Shown here: positions 49,978 to 58,647 of the stretch, one piece after another
Numbering within the stretch: the stretch's first letter is position 1
Layout: every line of letters starts with the position of its first letter
NCBI RefSeq assembly: GCF_009795885.1
Contig: NZ_WTEV01000017.1
Location: 1 to 63,312, forward strand
Reading direction: 5' to 3'
DNA: 63,312 nt
Source: Gilliamella sp. Pas-s25
GTDB lineage: Bacteria; Pseudomonadota; Gammaproteobacteria; Enterobacterales; Orbaceae
Program-made: the position numbers and the translations under genes
The notes under the pieces: model-generated
Told to the model about the DNA's origin: nothing
Databases searched by the model: none
What the model saw: only the letters and a program-made list of their open reading frames with translations

Positions 49978-51144
49978 TTACACTTTATTGAAAGGGTAAA
50001 TTGTGACGCCTTTTACCACTCTATTGACTTCACCTGTTGGGCAGGGATTGTCTGGTGTTAAACCACAGCTTAGTGATTTTTCAAAAGCGAGCATTTGGGC
50101 AAAGATAAGATATGGGAAGATGAGCCAACAATCAGCAATGTCACTATCAACTGATAATATATGCTCATTATTGCTGTGTTGGCCAGTTAACGCCAGCACA
50201 TCCGAGGCAATGCGATCATCAATCAGCTCATTAAACAGATCGGTATCATATTTATGTACATATGCATTGTTAGAAAAAAAGCAAATAATTAAGCTTTGCT
50301 TATCTACCATAAATTTAGGACCATGGCGTAACCCTAATATTGAATCAAAACGACTGGCTATATTACCAGCAGTGAGTTCTAATATTTTTAAAGCTGATTC
50401 TTGTGCAATACCAGTAAAACAACTACTGCCAACATAAATAACACGTTTATGCAATTGAGTTGCTAGTTGCTTAGTTATTGTTTGCCATTCAATTAATTTT
50501 TTCTCGCTGATGTTAGCAATTTCCATCACGGCATCATGTGCTTGCTTATCTTCAAAATTACCTAAAATTAATAAAGTTGCCAGCATCATACTGCTAATAC
50601 TTGAAGTCATCGCAAAGCTTAAATCATTTGTGCCTTCAGGCATAATTAATTCAAAAATACGTTCTTTATTATTTGTTTTAGATGCGTATTCGGTTAAGGC
50701 ACTATTTGGATTACAAGTTAAAAAAAGATGATAACAGTCGGGTATTAATTGATTGGCAAGTTTAACTGTCGCAACGCTTTCGGGACTATTTCCTGAACGA
50801 GCAAACGATACAATTAAGGTTTTTTTATTGCTTCGTAGGTATTGTAATGGGCTAGCCACAATCTCAGTTGTACCATATGCAAAAACATTGCGATGTGTAT
50901 GTTCACGAAGCCAAGGTGCAAGAGCAATCCCTCCAAAAGCTGATGATCCTGCGCCAGTTAAAATAATGTCTAAATTAGGATCGGCAAGCAGAGGTTGTAA
51001 AAATTGTTGTAATTCGGCTCTTTTTTGTGTAACTAGTTTGAGCACATTACGCCAAATTTGAGGTTGTTGGCAAATTTCTTTAGCGGTATGCTGTGCATTG
51101 CGTTGTGCTAACCAATCTAATGAATAATTTAAATATTGTTGCAT
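49978..51144 (-). CDS. agaS: AgaS family SIS-domain sugar deaminase/isomerase
   Basis: A 388-residue protein with two SIS sugar-phosphate domains; phosphate-binding serines lie in LTGAGSSAFGGIAL and SFARSGNSPESVATV. AgaS converts galactosamine-6-phosphate to tagatose-6-phosphate and ammonia. E. coli AgaS has 384 residues. The gene follows the repressor on the minus strand and precedes the EIIB gene by 47 bp. Confidence 0.87.
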   Translation of the reverse strand: MQQYLNYSLDWLAQRNAQHTAKEICQQPQIWRNVLKLVTQKRAELQQFLQPLLADPNLDIILTGAGSSAFGGIALAPWLREHTHRNVFAYGTTEIVASPLQYLRSNKKTLIVSFARSGNSPESVATVKLANQLIPDCYHLFLTCNPNSALTEYASKTNNKERIFELIMPEGTNDLSFAMTSSISSMMLATLLILGNFEDKQAHDAVMEIANISEKKLIEWQTITKQLATQLHKRVIYVGSSCFTGIAQESALKILELTAGNIASRFDSILGLRHGPKFMVDKQSLIICFFSNNAYVHKYDTDLFNELIDDRIASDVLALTGQHSNNEHILSVDSDIADCWLIFPYLIFAQMLAFEKSLSCGLTPDNPCPTGEVNRVVKGVTIYPFNKV

Positions 51145-51193
51145 AATATATATCCTGTTTATTGAATAATTGTATTGTTAAAAATAATGATAT

Positions 51194-51976
51194 TTATGGA
51201 TCGGCAATAACAACATTGACGCCTAATTCATTTAATTTGGTTAAGTAATCTTCTTTGATATTTGAATCAGTTATCAGTGTGTTTATAAGGTTAATTTTTT
51301 CTATCATGCAGAAACTTTTACGACCAAATTTTGTGGAATCGGTGATCGCAATGATTTGTCCAGATACTTGACACATTATTCGATTAACCGATGCTTCACC
51401 AAAATTTGGAGTAGTAATACCTGCGTTTAAATCAAAACCATCTACTCCTAAAAAAAGTTTATTAAAGTGATACATTTTTAACTGCTGTTCTACCGTAGGA
51501 CCTGAAATTGAGTAGGCCTTTTTTCTAATATTTCCACCTGCAATAATGACTTCAATGTCAGAATTAATTGATAAGTCGTAGGCAATGTTGATAGCATTTG
51601 TAAAAACAATTAGGTTTTCTTTTTCGAGTAGGTATGGCACCATTGCCGAGGTGGTAGATCCAGAGTCAAGTATAATATGATCCCCATCATTGACCATTTC
51701 AGCAGCTTTTTGTGCAATTTTATTTTTTATATCTGAATTTATACGGCTTTTATCAAATAGGGGTTTATCAAGTGCAAAAGCTTTATTGATCATTGCCCCA
51801 CCATATGAACGTAATGCACATCCCTTTTTTTCTAAATATCGCAGGTCATTACGGATGGTGACAGTTGAGACTTTGAATAACTTACTCAAGTTATTTACTG
51901 TTACTGTATTTTCATTTTCTAACAAATGAATGATCTTTTCTCGGCGTTGTAGTGTATTGATGGATTCTTCATTCAT
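51194..51976 (-). CDS. agaR: DeoR family regulator of the aga-type operon
   Basis: A 260-residue DeoR-type repressor. The helix-turn-helix is VTVNNLSKLFKVSTVTIRND and the effector loop is HIILDSGSTTSAMVPYL. It starts the operon and lies 49 bp before agaS. Repeated CTTTCGTTTTGTTTCG-like motifs just upstream (51991-52007 and 52097-52112) are likely binding sites. The effector is probably an amino-sugar phosphate, inferred from context. Confidence 0.82.
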   Translation of the reverse strand: MNEESINTLQRREKIIHLLENENTVTVNNLSKLFKVSTVTIRNDLRYLEKKGCALRSYGGAMINKAFALDKPLFDKSRINSDIKNKIAQKAAEMVNDGDHIILDSGSTTSAMVPYLLEKENLIVFTNAINIAYDLSINSDIEVIIAGGNIRKKAYSISGPTVEQQLKMYHFNKLFLGVDGFDLNAGITTPNFGEASVNRIMCQVSGQIIAITDSTKFGRKSFCMIEKINLINTLITDSNIKEDYLTKLNELGVNVVIADP

Positions 51977-51990
51977 AACATATCAATTAT

Positions 51991-52112
51991 CTTTGTTTCG
52001 TTCTTTTACTAAATTTAAACATAGAGTAGACAATGAAAAATGTTAGATAAGTCACAAAACTGATTTAATAAAAAAAAACGCAAAATCCTTTTTATTCGAA
52101 ACAAAACGAAAG
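51991..52112. promoter_or_regulatory. Putative AgaR operators
   Basis: TTTGTTTCGTTCTTTT begins at 51993 and, in the opposite direction, CGAAAC-AAAA-CGAAAG occurs at 52097-52112, a 10-bp-spaced direct repeat of CGAAA. Both lie within 140 bp of the agaR start and recall TTTCG repeats of other DeoR operators. Binding is inferred. Confidence 0.5.
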
Positions 52113-52186
52113 TAAGTTGAGATGTAATGAACAGTATTAAAAAACATAATAGTGCTGTTAATTATACAATTATAGGAAGGACTATC

Positions 52187-52246
52187 ATGAACAATAGGAA
52201 AGTTTTAAGTAAATTTAAAATAATAAGATTTCGTTTTGTGATGTGA
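52187..52246 (+). CDS. Possible 19-codon open frame with a strong ribosome-binding site
   Basis: ATG 52187 is preceded by AGGAAGG at the ideal distance and starts a 19-residue basic peptide (MNNRKVLSKFKIIRFRFVM) ending at TGA 52244-52246, which overlaps a perfect CRP site. It may be a real small protein, the start of a deleted gene, or chance. No family is recognised. Confidence 0.25.
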   Translation: MNNRKVLSKFKIIRFRFVM

Positions 52247-52257
52247 TGGTGATCACA
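52242..52257. promoter_or_regulatory. Perfect CRP site
   Basis: TGTGA-TGGTGA-TCACA matches the CRP consensus half-sites exactly. It lies about 265 bp upstream of agaR and about 60 bp before the short repeat element. Its target could be the aga-type operon from a distance or a gene now lost from 52260-52320. Confidence 0.75.
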
Positions 52258-52315
52258 AATTTCATTATTTAGGAGAAACATTTCTAGAAATTATAGTTTT
52301 TTAAATAAAAAACAG

Positions 52316-52545
52316 CTAGGAATGGCTTGCGTTGTTTAGTGTAATTTGTAAAACCTGTCAGCCTTTAAACGAATGGATAAATCGAAGGCGTAATACGTTC
52401 GTTAATGGAGAGGTCGCACAATCAGCAAATAATGAGCGATGCAAAAGATAACAAACTAAAATTTTAAGCGAGTTCCGACAAAAAGCCGTATAATTTTTGA
52501 GGATTATTTTCACCATGAAGTGTAAACAACTTGGCGTTTACCTAC
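52316..52545. mobile_element. Dispersed intergenic repeat element, short copy
   Basis: A 230-bp element with left end CTAGGAATGGCTTGCGTTG and right end GTAAACAACTTGGCGTTTAC, in the same orientation as the long copy at 45143-46131. The stretch from AAAACCTGTCAGCC (52350) to the right end is about 85-90 percent similar by eye to 45936-46131, including ACGTTCGTTAATGGAGAGG and AATAATGAGCGATGCAAAAG. No coding capacity is seen. The two copies flank the aga-type operon. Confidence 0.75.
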
Positions 52546-52632
52546 AGATAATTTTATCAATTATTTTGTTTCGAGCGAGGCATTGTTATTTTTAATAAAG
52601 TTTAAAACGCTCGAAACTAAAACCACCAATAA

Positions 52633-53793
52633 TTATGATGCATTAGCTGTCTTTTTGACTCGCTCAACAAACATCATTACCACAAAAGCAATAACCGTTA
52701 AATAGATGATGTAAGCCCCATAAGTTGCTAACATATCAATCAGCGAACGCCCTCGCATGGCAAAATCGCGGAAAAATCGAAATAACCAAACTAATGGAAA
52801 TGCATGGCTAATGTAGTATGTCCAAATTGGCATAATACCCACTGCCATTGTCGATCCCCCCATAATAAACCCCGGCGGAACCAAGAAGATCATTCGGCTT
52901 GCACCTTCGCCCGGATTTTTTGTTGTCCAAGAAAGTAAAAAGGCTAACCAACCAAAAGCAAGCCCTGTCATAAATACACTTGGTACAAAAGCAAAATAGT
53001 TACCTTCAAAACGCAGTTGTCCAAATATTACCAGTATAGCGGTAATAAGGGTTAATGCGGTTGTGTAAAATAGCGCATAAGGAATTGTTCTTGCAAGTAA
53101 AGATAAGAAGCCTCTTTCTATGGCTATTTGCCACATGCCAGTTACTTTTAATCGACCAATAATCATTAATGAGGTTAACCCGTAAGTTAATGATGAGAAA
53201 AAGTAAACAAAATAAATAATTGTCGAAATTGTCGATGAACTTGCCGGATTAAACAGGTAGCGTGTTTTAAGTTGCATGGGTGATAAGGTCGCTTCAATGC
53301 CTTCTTTACCAAGCCCTAATGCGGCGATTTTACCAACACTCAGTTCGGCACCTAATTCAGGAATATATTCATTAAGACTTTGTAGTACTTTGGCATTTTG
53401 TGCATCATTGGTGTCATCAGCAAAATAACCTAGGCGAACGGTTTGCTCGCCTTTTTTTAAGCTTTTTTCTAAGCCTTTAGGAATATATAAAACACCTAAA
53501 TTACGGTCGTGTGAAACTAAGGTTATGGGGTTTACTGGCGATCTTATGACCTCGGTTACTTCAATGTAAGGTGATGTATTGACTTTACTAATTAATTCCG
53601 TCGAATAATTTGAGCCGTCAAGGTCAATCACTGCAATTTTACCTTCAAATACGGCTCCGTGACTTAATACAATAGAAAACACCAGCGAAACAATGGCCGC
53701 TAAGCCAAGCGAAACTTTATAATAAGGTATAAAGTGACCTGACAACATAGCATCAAGCTCTTCGAGCATAGATTTAATGATGTTTTGCATCAT
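52633..53793 (-). CDS. ABC-2 type transporter permease
   Basis: A 386-residue inner-membrane permease of the ABC-2 exporter family (YbhR/YhhJ-like). One membrane segment lies at about 27-46, then a large periplasmic domain with FEGKIAVIDLDGSNYSTELI, then five to six segments from about 190 to 375. The ATG overlaps the end of the HlyD gene by 4 bp. It should work with the periplasmic adaptor next to it, but no ATP-binding subunit or second permease gene follows; the short repeat element lies 87 bp downstream. Confidence 0.85.
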   Translation of the reverse strand: MMQNIIKSMLEELDAMLSGHFIPYYKVSLGLAAIVSLVFSIVLSHGAVFEGKIAVIDLDGSNYSTELISKVNTSPYIEVTEVIRSPVNPITLVSHDRNLGVLYIPKGLEKSLKKGEQTVRLGYFADDTNDAQNAKVLQSLNEYIPELGAELSVGKIAALGLGKEGIEATLSPMQLKTRYLFNPASSSTISTIIYFVYFFSSLTYGLTSLMIIGRLKVTGMWQIAIERGFLSLLARTIPYALFYTTALTLITAILVIFGQLRFEGNYFAFVPSVFMTGLAFGWLAFLLSWTTKNPGEGASRMIFLVPPGFIMGGSTMAVGIMPIWTYYISHAFPLVWLFRFFRDFAMRGRSLIDMLATYGAYIIYLTVIAFVVMMFVERVKKTANAS

Positions 53794-54920
53794 TGATCCA
53801 CCTCAAGTGTCATTCCGGTTAATAGTTTTGGAATCGATTCTATGTAAATTCTAACTTGATAAGAGGTTAGATCGGCTTGACCACGTTCTCGAGTCATACG
53901 TAAATCGGCAAATGATGGCGCAGCGGTGGCAAAGCGCACTTTACCTTTTACTTCTTTATTCAGTGCAATCACATTAGCGGTGACAGTTGTGTCAGGTTGA
54001 TAATCATTCACCATTTTTTCATTCACATAAATGTCGATATATTTGCGGTTAGTTTCTAACAATACTGCGGGTGCGCCGTTTGGTACCATTTCGCCATCTT
54101 CAAACATCAGTTTTAATATTTTTCCATCTTCAGGTGCTGTTAACGTTAGTCGTTCATAATTGAGTTGTAGCTGTTTTAATTCGGCTTCACCTTGCGCAAG
54201 TTGTGCTTTAAGCTGTGCTAATTGATTTTGGCGATTTTGGAGCTTTTGCCGTGCAATTAAGATGGACTTTAATGTCATGCCGGTTGCATTTTGTGTTTGC
54301 TCAAATTGGCTTATTTGTTCTGGTGTTGCGCCAATCATTAAAGTCGATAATTGACTTTCAATTTGCACAACTTGCATTTTGGCATTAATAAATGCATTAC
54401 GTGCATTATCAAGTTGTGACTGTGAGTTGCCACCTGTTTTGCGTAATTGGGTTTGGCGATTAAATTCAGTTGTCGCTAAATTGCGAGCAGATTTTGCTGC
54501 TTCTAAATTGGCTTGTACTTCTTCAATTTTGCGCCAAGTTGTTAATTCTGAAAGGTTAGTCTCGTTTTCCGTAATTTCAATAGCGGCTTGTTCTTGATTG
54601 ACTGCTGCTTTCTGGCTATCAACTAAAGCTTGTAAGCGATCGATAGCCAGCTTGGTATCGATATCTTCTAATTGCATTAACCGATCACCTTTTTTTACCA
54701 TTTGTGATTCTTGCACAAATCGCTGGGTGACTTTTCCGCCGACATTTTGAAAGGCAATATTAATCTCGTCAGCCGTTAATACGCCAGATTTAATGCTTTT
54801 GGCAACAGATACCGCATCATTTCTTGAACCTACAAAGATTAAAAATGAGCCAAAAATGAGTAGAAGTAAAAAGATAACAGGAATTTTGACATTTTTTTTC
54901 ATATATAGCTTGTTTTCCAT
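53790..54920 (-). CDS. HlyD family periplasmic adaptor (membrane fusion protein)
   Basis: A 376-residue adaptor that links an inner-membrane exporter to the outer membrane. A single membrane anchor lies at about 12-30. A lipoyl-like half motif follows (INIAFQNVGGKVTQRFVQES), then a long coiled-coil hairpin at about 85-250, then the second lipoyl half and a beta-barrel domain. A second ATG at 54902 is an alternative start. The MarR-type operator at 54925-54936 is directly before ATG 54920. Confidence 0.88.
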   Translation of the reverse strand: MENKLYMKKNVKIPVIFLLLLIFGSFLIFVGSRNDAVSVAKSIKSGVLTADEINIAFQNVGGKVTQRFVQESQMVKKGDRLMQLEDIDTKLAIDRLQALVDSQKAAVNQEQAAIEITENETNLSELTTWRKIEEVQANLEAAKSARNLATTEFNRQTQLRKTGGNSQSQLDNARNAFINAKMQVVQIESQLSTLMIGATPEQISQFEQTQNATGMTLKSILIARQKLQNRQNQLAQLKAQLAQGEAELKQLQLNYERLTLTAPEDGKILKLMFEDGEMVPNGAPAVLLETNRKYIDIYVNEKMVNDYQPDTTVTANVIALNKEVKGKVRFATAAPSFADLRMTRERGQADLTSYQVRIYIESIPKLLTGMTLEVDQ

Positions 54921-54924
54921 TTAT

Positions 54925-54936
54925 TTAGTCAGCTAA
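54925..54936. promoter_or_regulatory. MarR-type operator before the HlyD gene
   Basis: TTAG-TCAG-CTAA is a perfect 4-bp inverted repeat inside a 22-bp segment nearly identical to the one at 55488-55509. It abuts the start of the HlyD gene, so bound repressor could block transcription from a promoter between marR and hlyD. Confidence 0.6.
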
Positions 54937-54976
54937 CTATTTAAGTAAAAAGGATGACTTTAATGATTAAAGTCTG

Positions 54977-55474
54977 TTATTTTCGTAATAATTTGCGCAA
55001 CATCACAATTAAAGACTCTTGTTCTTGCGAGTTTAACACCTGCGCAAAAGCGCGAATCGATTTAAGGTGGTTAGGCAATGCCTCTTGAATCAGCCTTTCA
55101 CCGGCATCTGTTAAGGTGATTAGGCGAGAGCGACCATCTTCACCACTTTTTGTCATCGAGATTAAAGGCGCTGGAGATGCCAGCATGCGTTTAACCATGA
55201 CAGATACCGTCGCCGGTGTGACGCCAATGCGCAAAGCAAGATCGCTGGCACAGGTTTCACCTTCTGAATACAGTGACATCAGTAGGGCAAATTTACCCTC
55301 AGAAACGCCGTAATCCTTATCTAATTGTGCATAGATATTCGCGCGAATGAGATCGGCGGTTGTGATTAAACTTAAAACCAGATCAACACCGGAAACTTCA
55401 ACAATGTCATTATTAAATCTTTGTGCACGTGCTAAGGTTTCACGTGAAGGAAGTTTTCTTGAATTGTAATTCAA
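54977..55474 (-). CDS. MarR family transcription regulator
   Basis: A 165-residue winged-helix regulator of the MarR family. The recognition part reads CASDLALRIGVTPATVSVMV and the wing contains GEDGRSRLITLTDAGERL. It is transcribed before the HlyD and ABC permease genes and probably represses them until a toxic compound binds. The same TTAG-N4-CTAA motif precedes both this gene and the HlyD gene. It resembles EmrR-type regulators; the effector is unknown. Confidence 0.88.
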   Translation of the reverse strand: MNYNSRKLPSRETLARAQRFNNDIVEVSGVDLVLSLITTADLIRANIYAQLDKDYGVSEGKFALLMSLYSEGETCASDLALRIGVTPATVSVMVKRMLASPAPLISMTKSGEDGRSRLITLTDAGERLIQEALPNHLKSIRAFAQVLNSQEQESLIVMLRKLLRK

Positions 55475-55493
55475 TTATCATTACTCGATTTAT

Positions 55494-55505
55494 TTAGTCG
55501 GCTAA
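55494..55505. promoter_or_regulatory. MarR-type operator before the MarR gene
   Basis: TTAG-TCGG-CTAA lies 20 bp upstream of the MarR start, within a segment (55488-55509) that repeats the one before the HlyD gene with two base changes. Autoregulation is the likely role. Confidence 0.6.
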
Positions 55506-55763
55506 TTATAAACATTTAATTATGGTTGGCAACTTTTTTAGCTGTTTTTATCGATTTGCCGGGTAATTAAGTCGGGTATTTTGATAGGCATTTTTGATTT
55601 TTATCTATTTTTAAACAAGCCTTATCTGCAAATTATGACTTCAACAATCACTCTTACTACTAAAGTGGTAATCCTTGAGGGTAGTTATAATCTGTACAAA
55701 GTTTCATACAATGTTATCAAAATAAAATTAAATCATTAAATTAAAATAAAATTGGAGTTTTGT

Positions 55764-58286
55764 ATGAGTAAAACCAATCTCGTTATTATTGGTAATGGGA
55801 TGGTTGGGCACCGTTTTGTCGAAGAGTTAATTGATAAAAAGCAGTCCAATCAATTCAATATTACTATTTTCTGTGAAGAGCCACGTCTTGCCTATGATCG
55901 GGTGCATCTTTCTTCTTATTTTTCTGGGCATACTGCCGAAGCGCTTTCTCTGGTTCGTGAAGGATTATACCAAGAGAATAATATTAATATTTTACTTAAT
56001 GAACGGGCTATATTAATCAATCGTCAGCGTAAGGAGGTGCATTCTCAACAAGGACGAATTGTTGCTTATGATAAATTGATTATTGCGACAGGATCTTATC
56101 CTTGGGTGCCGCCGATTAAAGGGGCTGACGGCTTGGATTGTTTTGTTTACCGTACGATAGAAGATCTTGATGCCATTAGAGAATGTGCAAAGCGTTGTAA
56201 AAAAGGCGCTGTTGTGGGTGGTGGCTTGTTAGGGCTTGAAGCTGCGGGCGCTTTGAAAAACTTAGGTATGCAAACGCATGTGGTTGAGTTTGCCCCAGTG
56301 CTAATGGCTGAACAGCTTGATGTGCAAGGCGGAGAACAACTACGTCGTAAAATTGAAGAGATGGGAGTCGGGGTTCACACCAGTAAAAATACCCAAGAAA
56401 TTATTCACACACCTGAAGGTAAAATCATGCAATTTGCAGATGGTTCTGCACTTGAAGTCGATTTTGTTGTTTTTTCAACTGGTATTAGAGCAAACGATAA
56501 ATTAGCTCAAGAGTGTGAGTTAGAAATCGGTCCACGCGGTGGGATTGTGATTAATGATTATTGTCAAACATCGGATTCTGATATTTATGCTATTGGGGAA
56601 TGTGCTTGTTGGCAAAACAAGGTTTTTGGTTTGGTTGCACCTGGCTATAAAATGGCTCAGATTGCCTTAGCCCATTTAATGAGGCAAGCTGATAAATTTG
56701 AAGGCGCCGATATGAGTGCCAAGCTAAAACTAATGGGGGTCGATGTTGGTAGTATTGGCGATGCTAAAGCGAAAACTGTGGGCAGTCGTAGTTATGTTTA
56801 CTTAGATGAGACAACGCCAGTTTATAAAAAATTAGTCGTTTCGGGTGATAATAAAAAACTCTTGGGTGCGGTATTGGTCGGCGATACGTCGGATTATAGT
56901 AATTTATTGCAATTAATGCTTAATGATATGGATCTGCCCGAACACCCAGATACGTTGATACTACCAGCACATGCAGGCGCAAAGCCGACTATGGGCGTTG
57001 ATGCGCTTCCCGATTCAGCACAAATTTGTTCGTGTTTTGATGTGACTAAAGAAAAAATTATTCATGCGATTAATGCAGGTTGTCATACAGTTGCTGCCAT
57101 TAAGGCAGCAACTAAAGCCGGCACTGGATGTGGTGGCTGTATTCCATTAGTTACGCAAATTCTTAATTTGGAATTAGCTAAACAAGGGATTGAGGTCAGT
57201 GATGCCTTATGTGAACATTTTAAATACTCGCGCCAACAGTTATATCATTTAATTCGTGTTGAAGGCTTAAAGTCATTTGATGAAGTGATTAAAAAACATG
57301 GTAATGGCTACGGTTGTGAAGTTTGTAAACCTACAGTTGGATCGTTATTAGCCTCATGTTGGAATGATTATATTCTTAAAGATAATTTAATTCCTTTGCA
57401 AGATAGTAATGATATTTTCTTAGGTAATATACAAAAAAATGGTACTTATTCTGTTATTCCCCGCAGTGCAGGTGGCGAAATTACACCAGAAGGATTAATT
57501 GCCATTGGTCAAATCGCTAAAAAATATCAACTCTATTCTAAAATTACCGGCTCACAGCGTATTGGTCTATTTGGTGCACAAAAAGATGATCTGCCTGCTA
57601 TTTGGAAAGATCTAATAGAAGCAGGGTTTGAAAGTGGTTATGCTTATGCCAAAGCGTTAAGAATGGCGAAAACCTGTGTGGGTAGCACTTGGTGTCGATT
57701 TGGTGTAGGCGATAGTGTGGGATTGGGGGTAGAACTTGAAAACCGCTATAAAGGTATTCGTGCACCGCATAAATTTAAACTGGGTGTATCTGGTTGTACC
57801 CGTGAATGTGCCGAAGCGCAAGGTAAAGATATTGGGGTGATAGCTACTGAAAAGGGGTGGAATCTGTATGTGTGTGGTAATGGGGGAATGAAGCCTCGTC
57901 ACGCCGATTTACTTGCTGCTGATCTCGATAAAAATACACTAATTCAATATATCGATCGTTTTTTGATGTTTTATATTCGCACTGCAGATAAATTACAGCG
58001 AACGTCAGTTTGGCTTGAAAATCTAGAAGGCGGTATTGATTATTTACGGAGCGTTATTATAGACGATAAGTTAGGTGTTAATGCGGAACTAGAAAGTGAG
58101 ATGGCACGCTTACGTAAATTAATGGTATGCGAATGGAAAGAAACGGTTGAAAATAATGCAAAACAAATTCGATTTGCGCATTTTATTAACAGCAGCAAAC
58201 GGGATGAGAATGTGCAAATTGTACCTGAACGCGATCAGCATCGACCAGCTACAGCAGAAGAACGTAAAGTAATATTAGGGGAATAA
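55764..58286 (+). CDS. nirB: NADH-dependent nitrite reductase large subunit
   Basis: NirB reduces nitrite to ammonium in the cytoplasm with NADH, FAD, Fe-S and siroheme. The frame is open from 55752, but ATG 55764 with TTGGAG upstream gives MSKTNLVIIGNGMVG and 840 residues (E. coli 847). In order: FAD/NAD domains (1-400), a BFD-like [2Fe-2S] domain with CSCFD and GTGCGGC (about 410-470), and the siroheme/[4Fe-4S] part with TCVGSTWCRFG and GCTRECAEAQGKD (about 635-690). It begins the nirBDC operon. A TATAAT at 55686-55691 has no -35, fitting activator dependence. Confidence 0.96.
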   Translation: MSKTNLVIIGNGMVGHRFVEELIDKKQSNQFNITIFCEEPRLAYDRVHLSSYFSGHTAEALSLVREGLYQENNINILLNERAILINRQRKEVHSQQGRIVAYDKLIIATGSYPWVPPIKGADGLDCFVYRTIEDLDAIRECAKRCKKGAVVGGGLLGLEAAGALKNLGMQTHVVEFAPVLMAEQLDVQGGEQLRRKIEEMGVGVHTSKNTQEIIHTPEGKIMQFADGSALEVDFVVFSTGIRANDKLAQECELEIGPRGGIVINDYCQTSDSDIYAIGECACWQNKVFGLVAPGYKMAQIALAHLMRQADKFEGADMSAKLKLMGVDVGSIGDAKAKTVGSRSYVYLDETTPVYKKLVVSGDNKKLLGAVLVGDTSDYSNLLQLMLNDMDLPEHPDTLILPAHAGAKPTMGVDALPDSAQICSCFDVTKEKIIHAINAGCHTVAAIKAATKAGTGCGGCIPLVTQILNLELAKQGIEVSDALCEHFKYSRQQLYHLIRVEGLKSFDEVIKKHGNGYGCEVCKPTVGSLLASCWNDYILKDNLIPLQDSNDIFLGNIQKNGTYSVIPRSAGGEITPEGLIAIGQIAKKYQLYSKITGSQRIGLFGAQKDDLPAIWKDLIEAGFESGYAYAKALRMAKTCVGSTWCRFGVGDSVGLGVELENRYKGIRAPHKFKLGVSGCTRECAEAQGKDIGVIATEKGWNLYVCGNGGMKPRHADLLAADLDKNTLIQYIDRFLMFYIRTADKLQRTSVWLENLEGGIDYLRSVIIDDKLGVNAELESEMARLRKLMVCEWKETVENNAKQIRFAHFINSSKRDENVQIVPERDQHRPATAEERKVILGE

Positions 58287-58287
58287 T

Positions 58288-58620
58288 ATGAGTCAATGGA
58301 TAACTATTTGTAAACTTGATGATATTTTGCCAGGCACTGGCGTTTGTGCTCTGGTCGGTAATGATCATGTTGCTATCTTCCGTCCTTATGATAATGCTGA
58401 GCTTTATGCGATTAGTAATATTGATCCTTTTGCTAAGGCCAGTGTTTTATCTCGTGGCATTATTGCGGAGCACGAAAATCAGTTATGGGTGGCAAGCCCA
58501 CTAAAAAAACAACGGTTTCGTTTAAAAGATGGCTATTGTTTTGAGGATGAACAATACTCGATCGCTCATTATGACGTAACCGTTAATGACGATGGGATAG
58601 TACAAGTAAAGTCGCACTAA
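58288..58620 (+). CDS. nirD: Nitrite reductase small subunit
   Basis: NirD is the small Rieske-like subunit of the cytoplasmic nitrite reductase. The 110-residue product (E. coli 108) has the Rieske fold but no cluster-binding Cys-His pairs, as is normal for NirD; the segment NIDPFAKASVLSRGI is typical. AGGGGAAT before the ATG lies inside the nirB end, one base apart. Confidence 0.95.
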   Translation: MSQWITICKLDDILPGTGVCALVGNDHVAIFRPYDNAELYAISNIDPFAKASVLSRGIIAEHENQLWVASPLKKQRFRLKDGYCFEDEQYSIAHYDVTVNDDGIVQVKSH

Positions 58621-58647
58621 ACTTATTTTTAAAAGGACAAAGTTGTT

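Noticed and set aside
55620-55763. FNR or NarL site upstream of nirB
   Set aside because: Expected from E. coli, but I found only an ATCAA half-site and no full TTGAT-N4-ATCAA palindrome at a useful distance.
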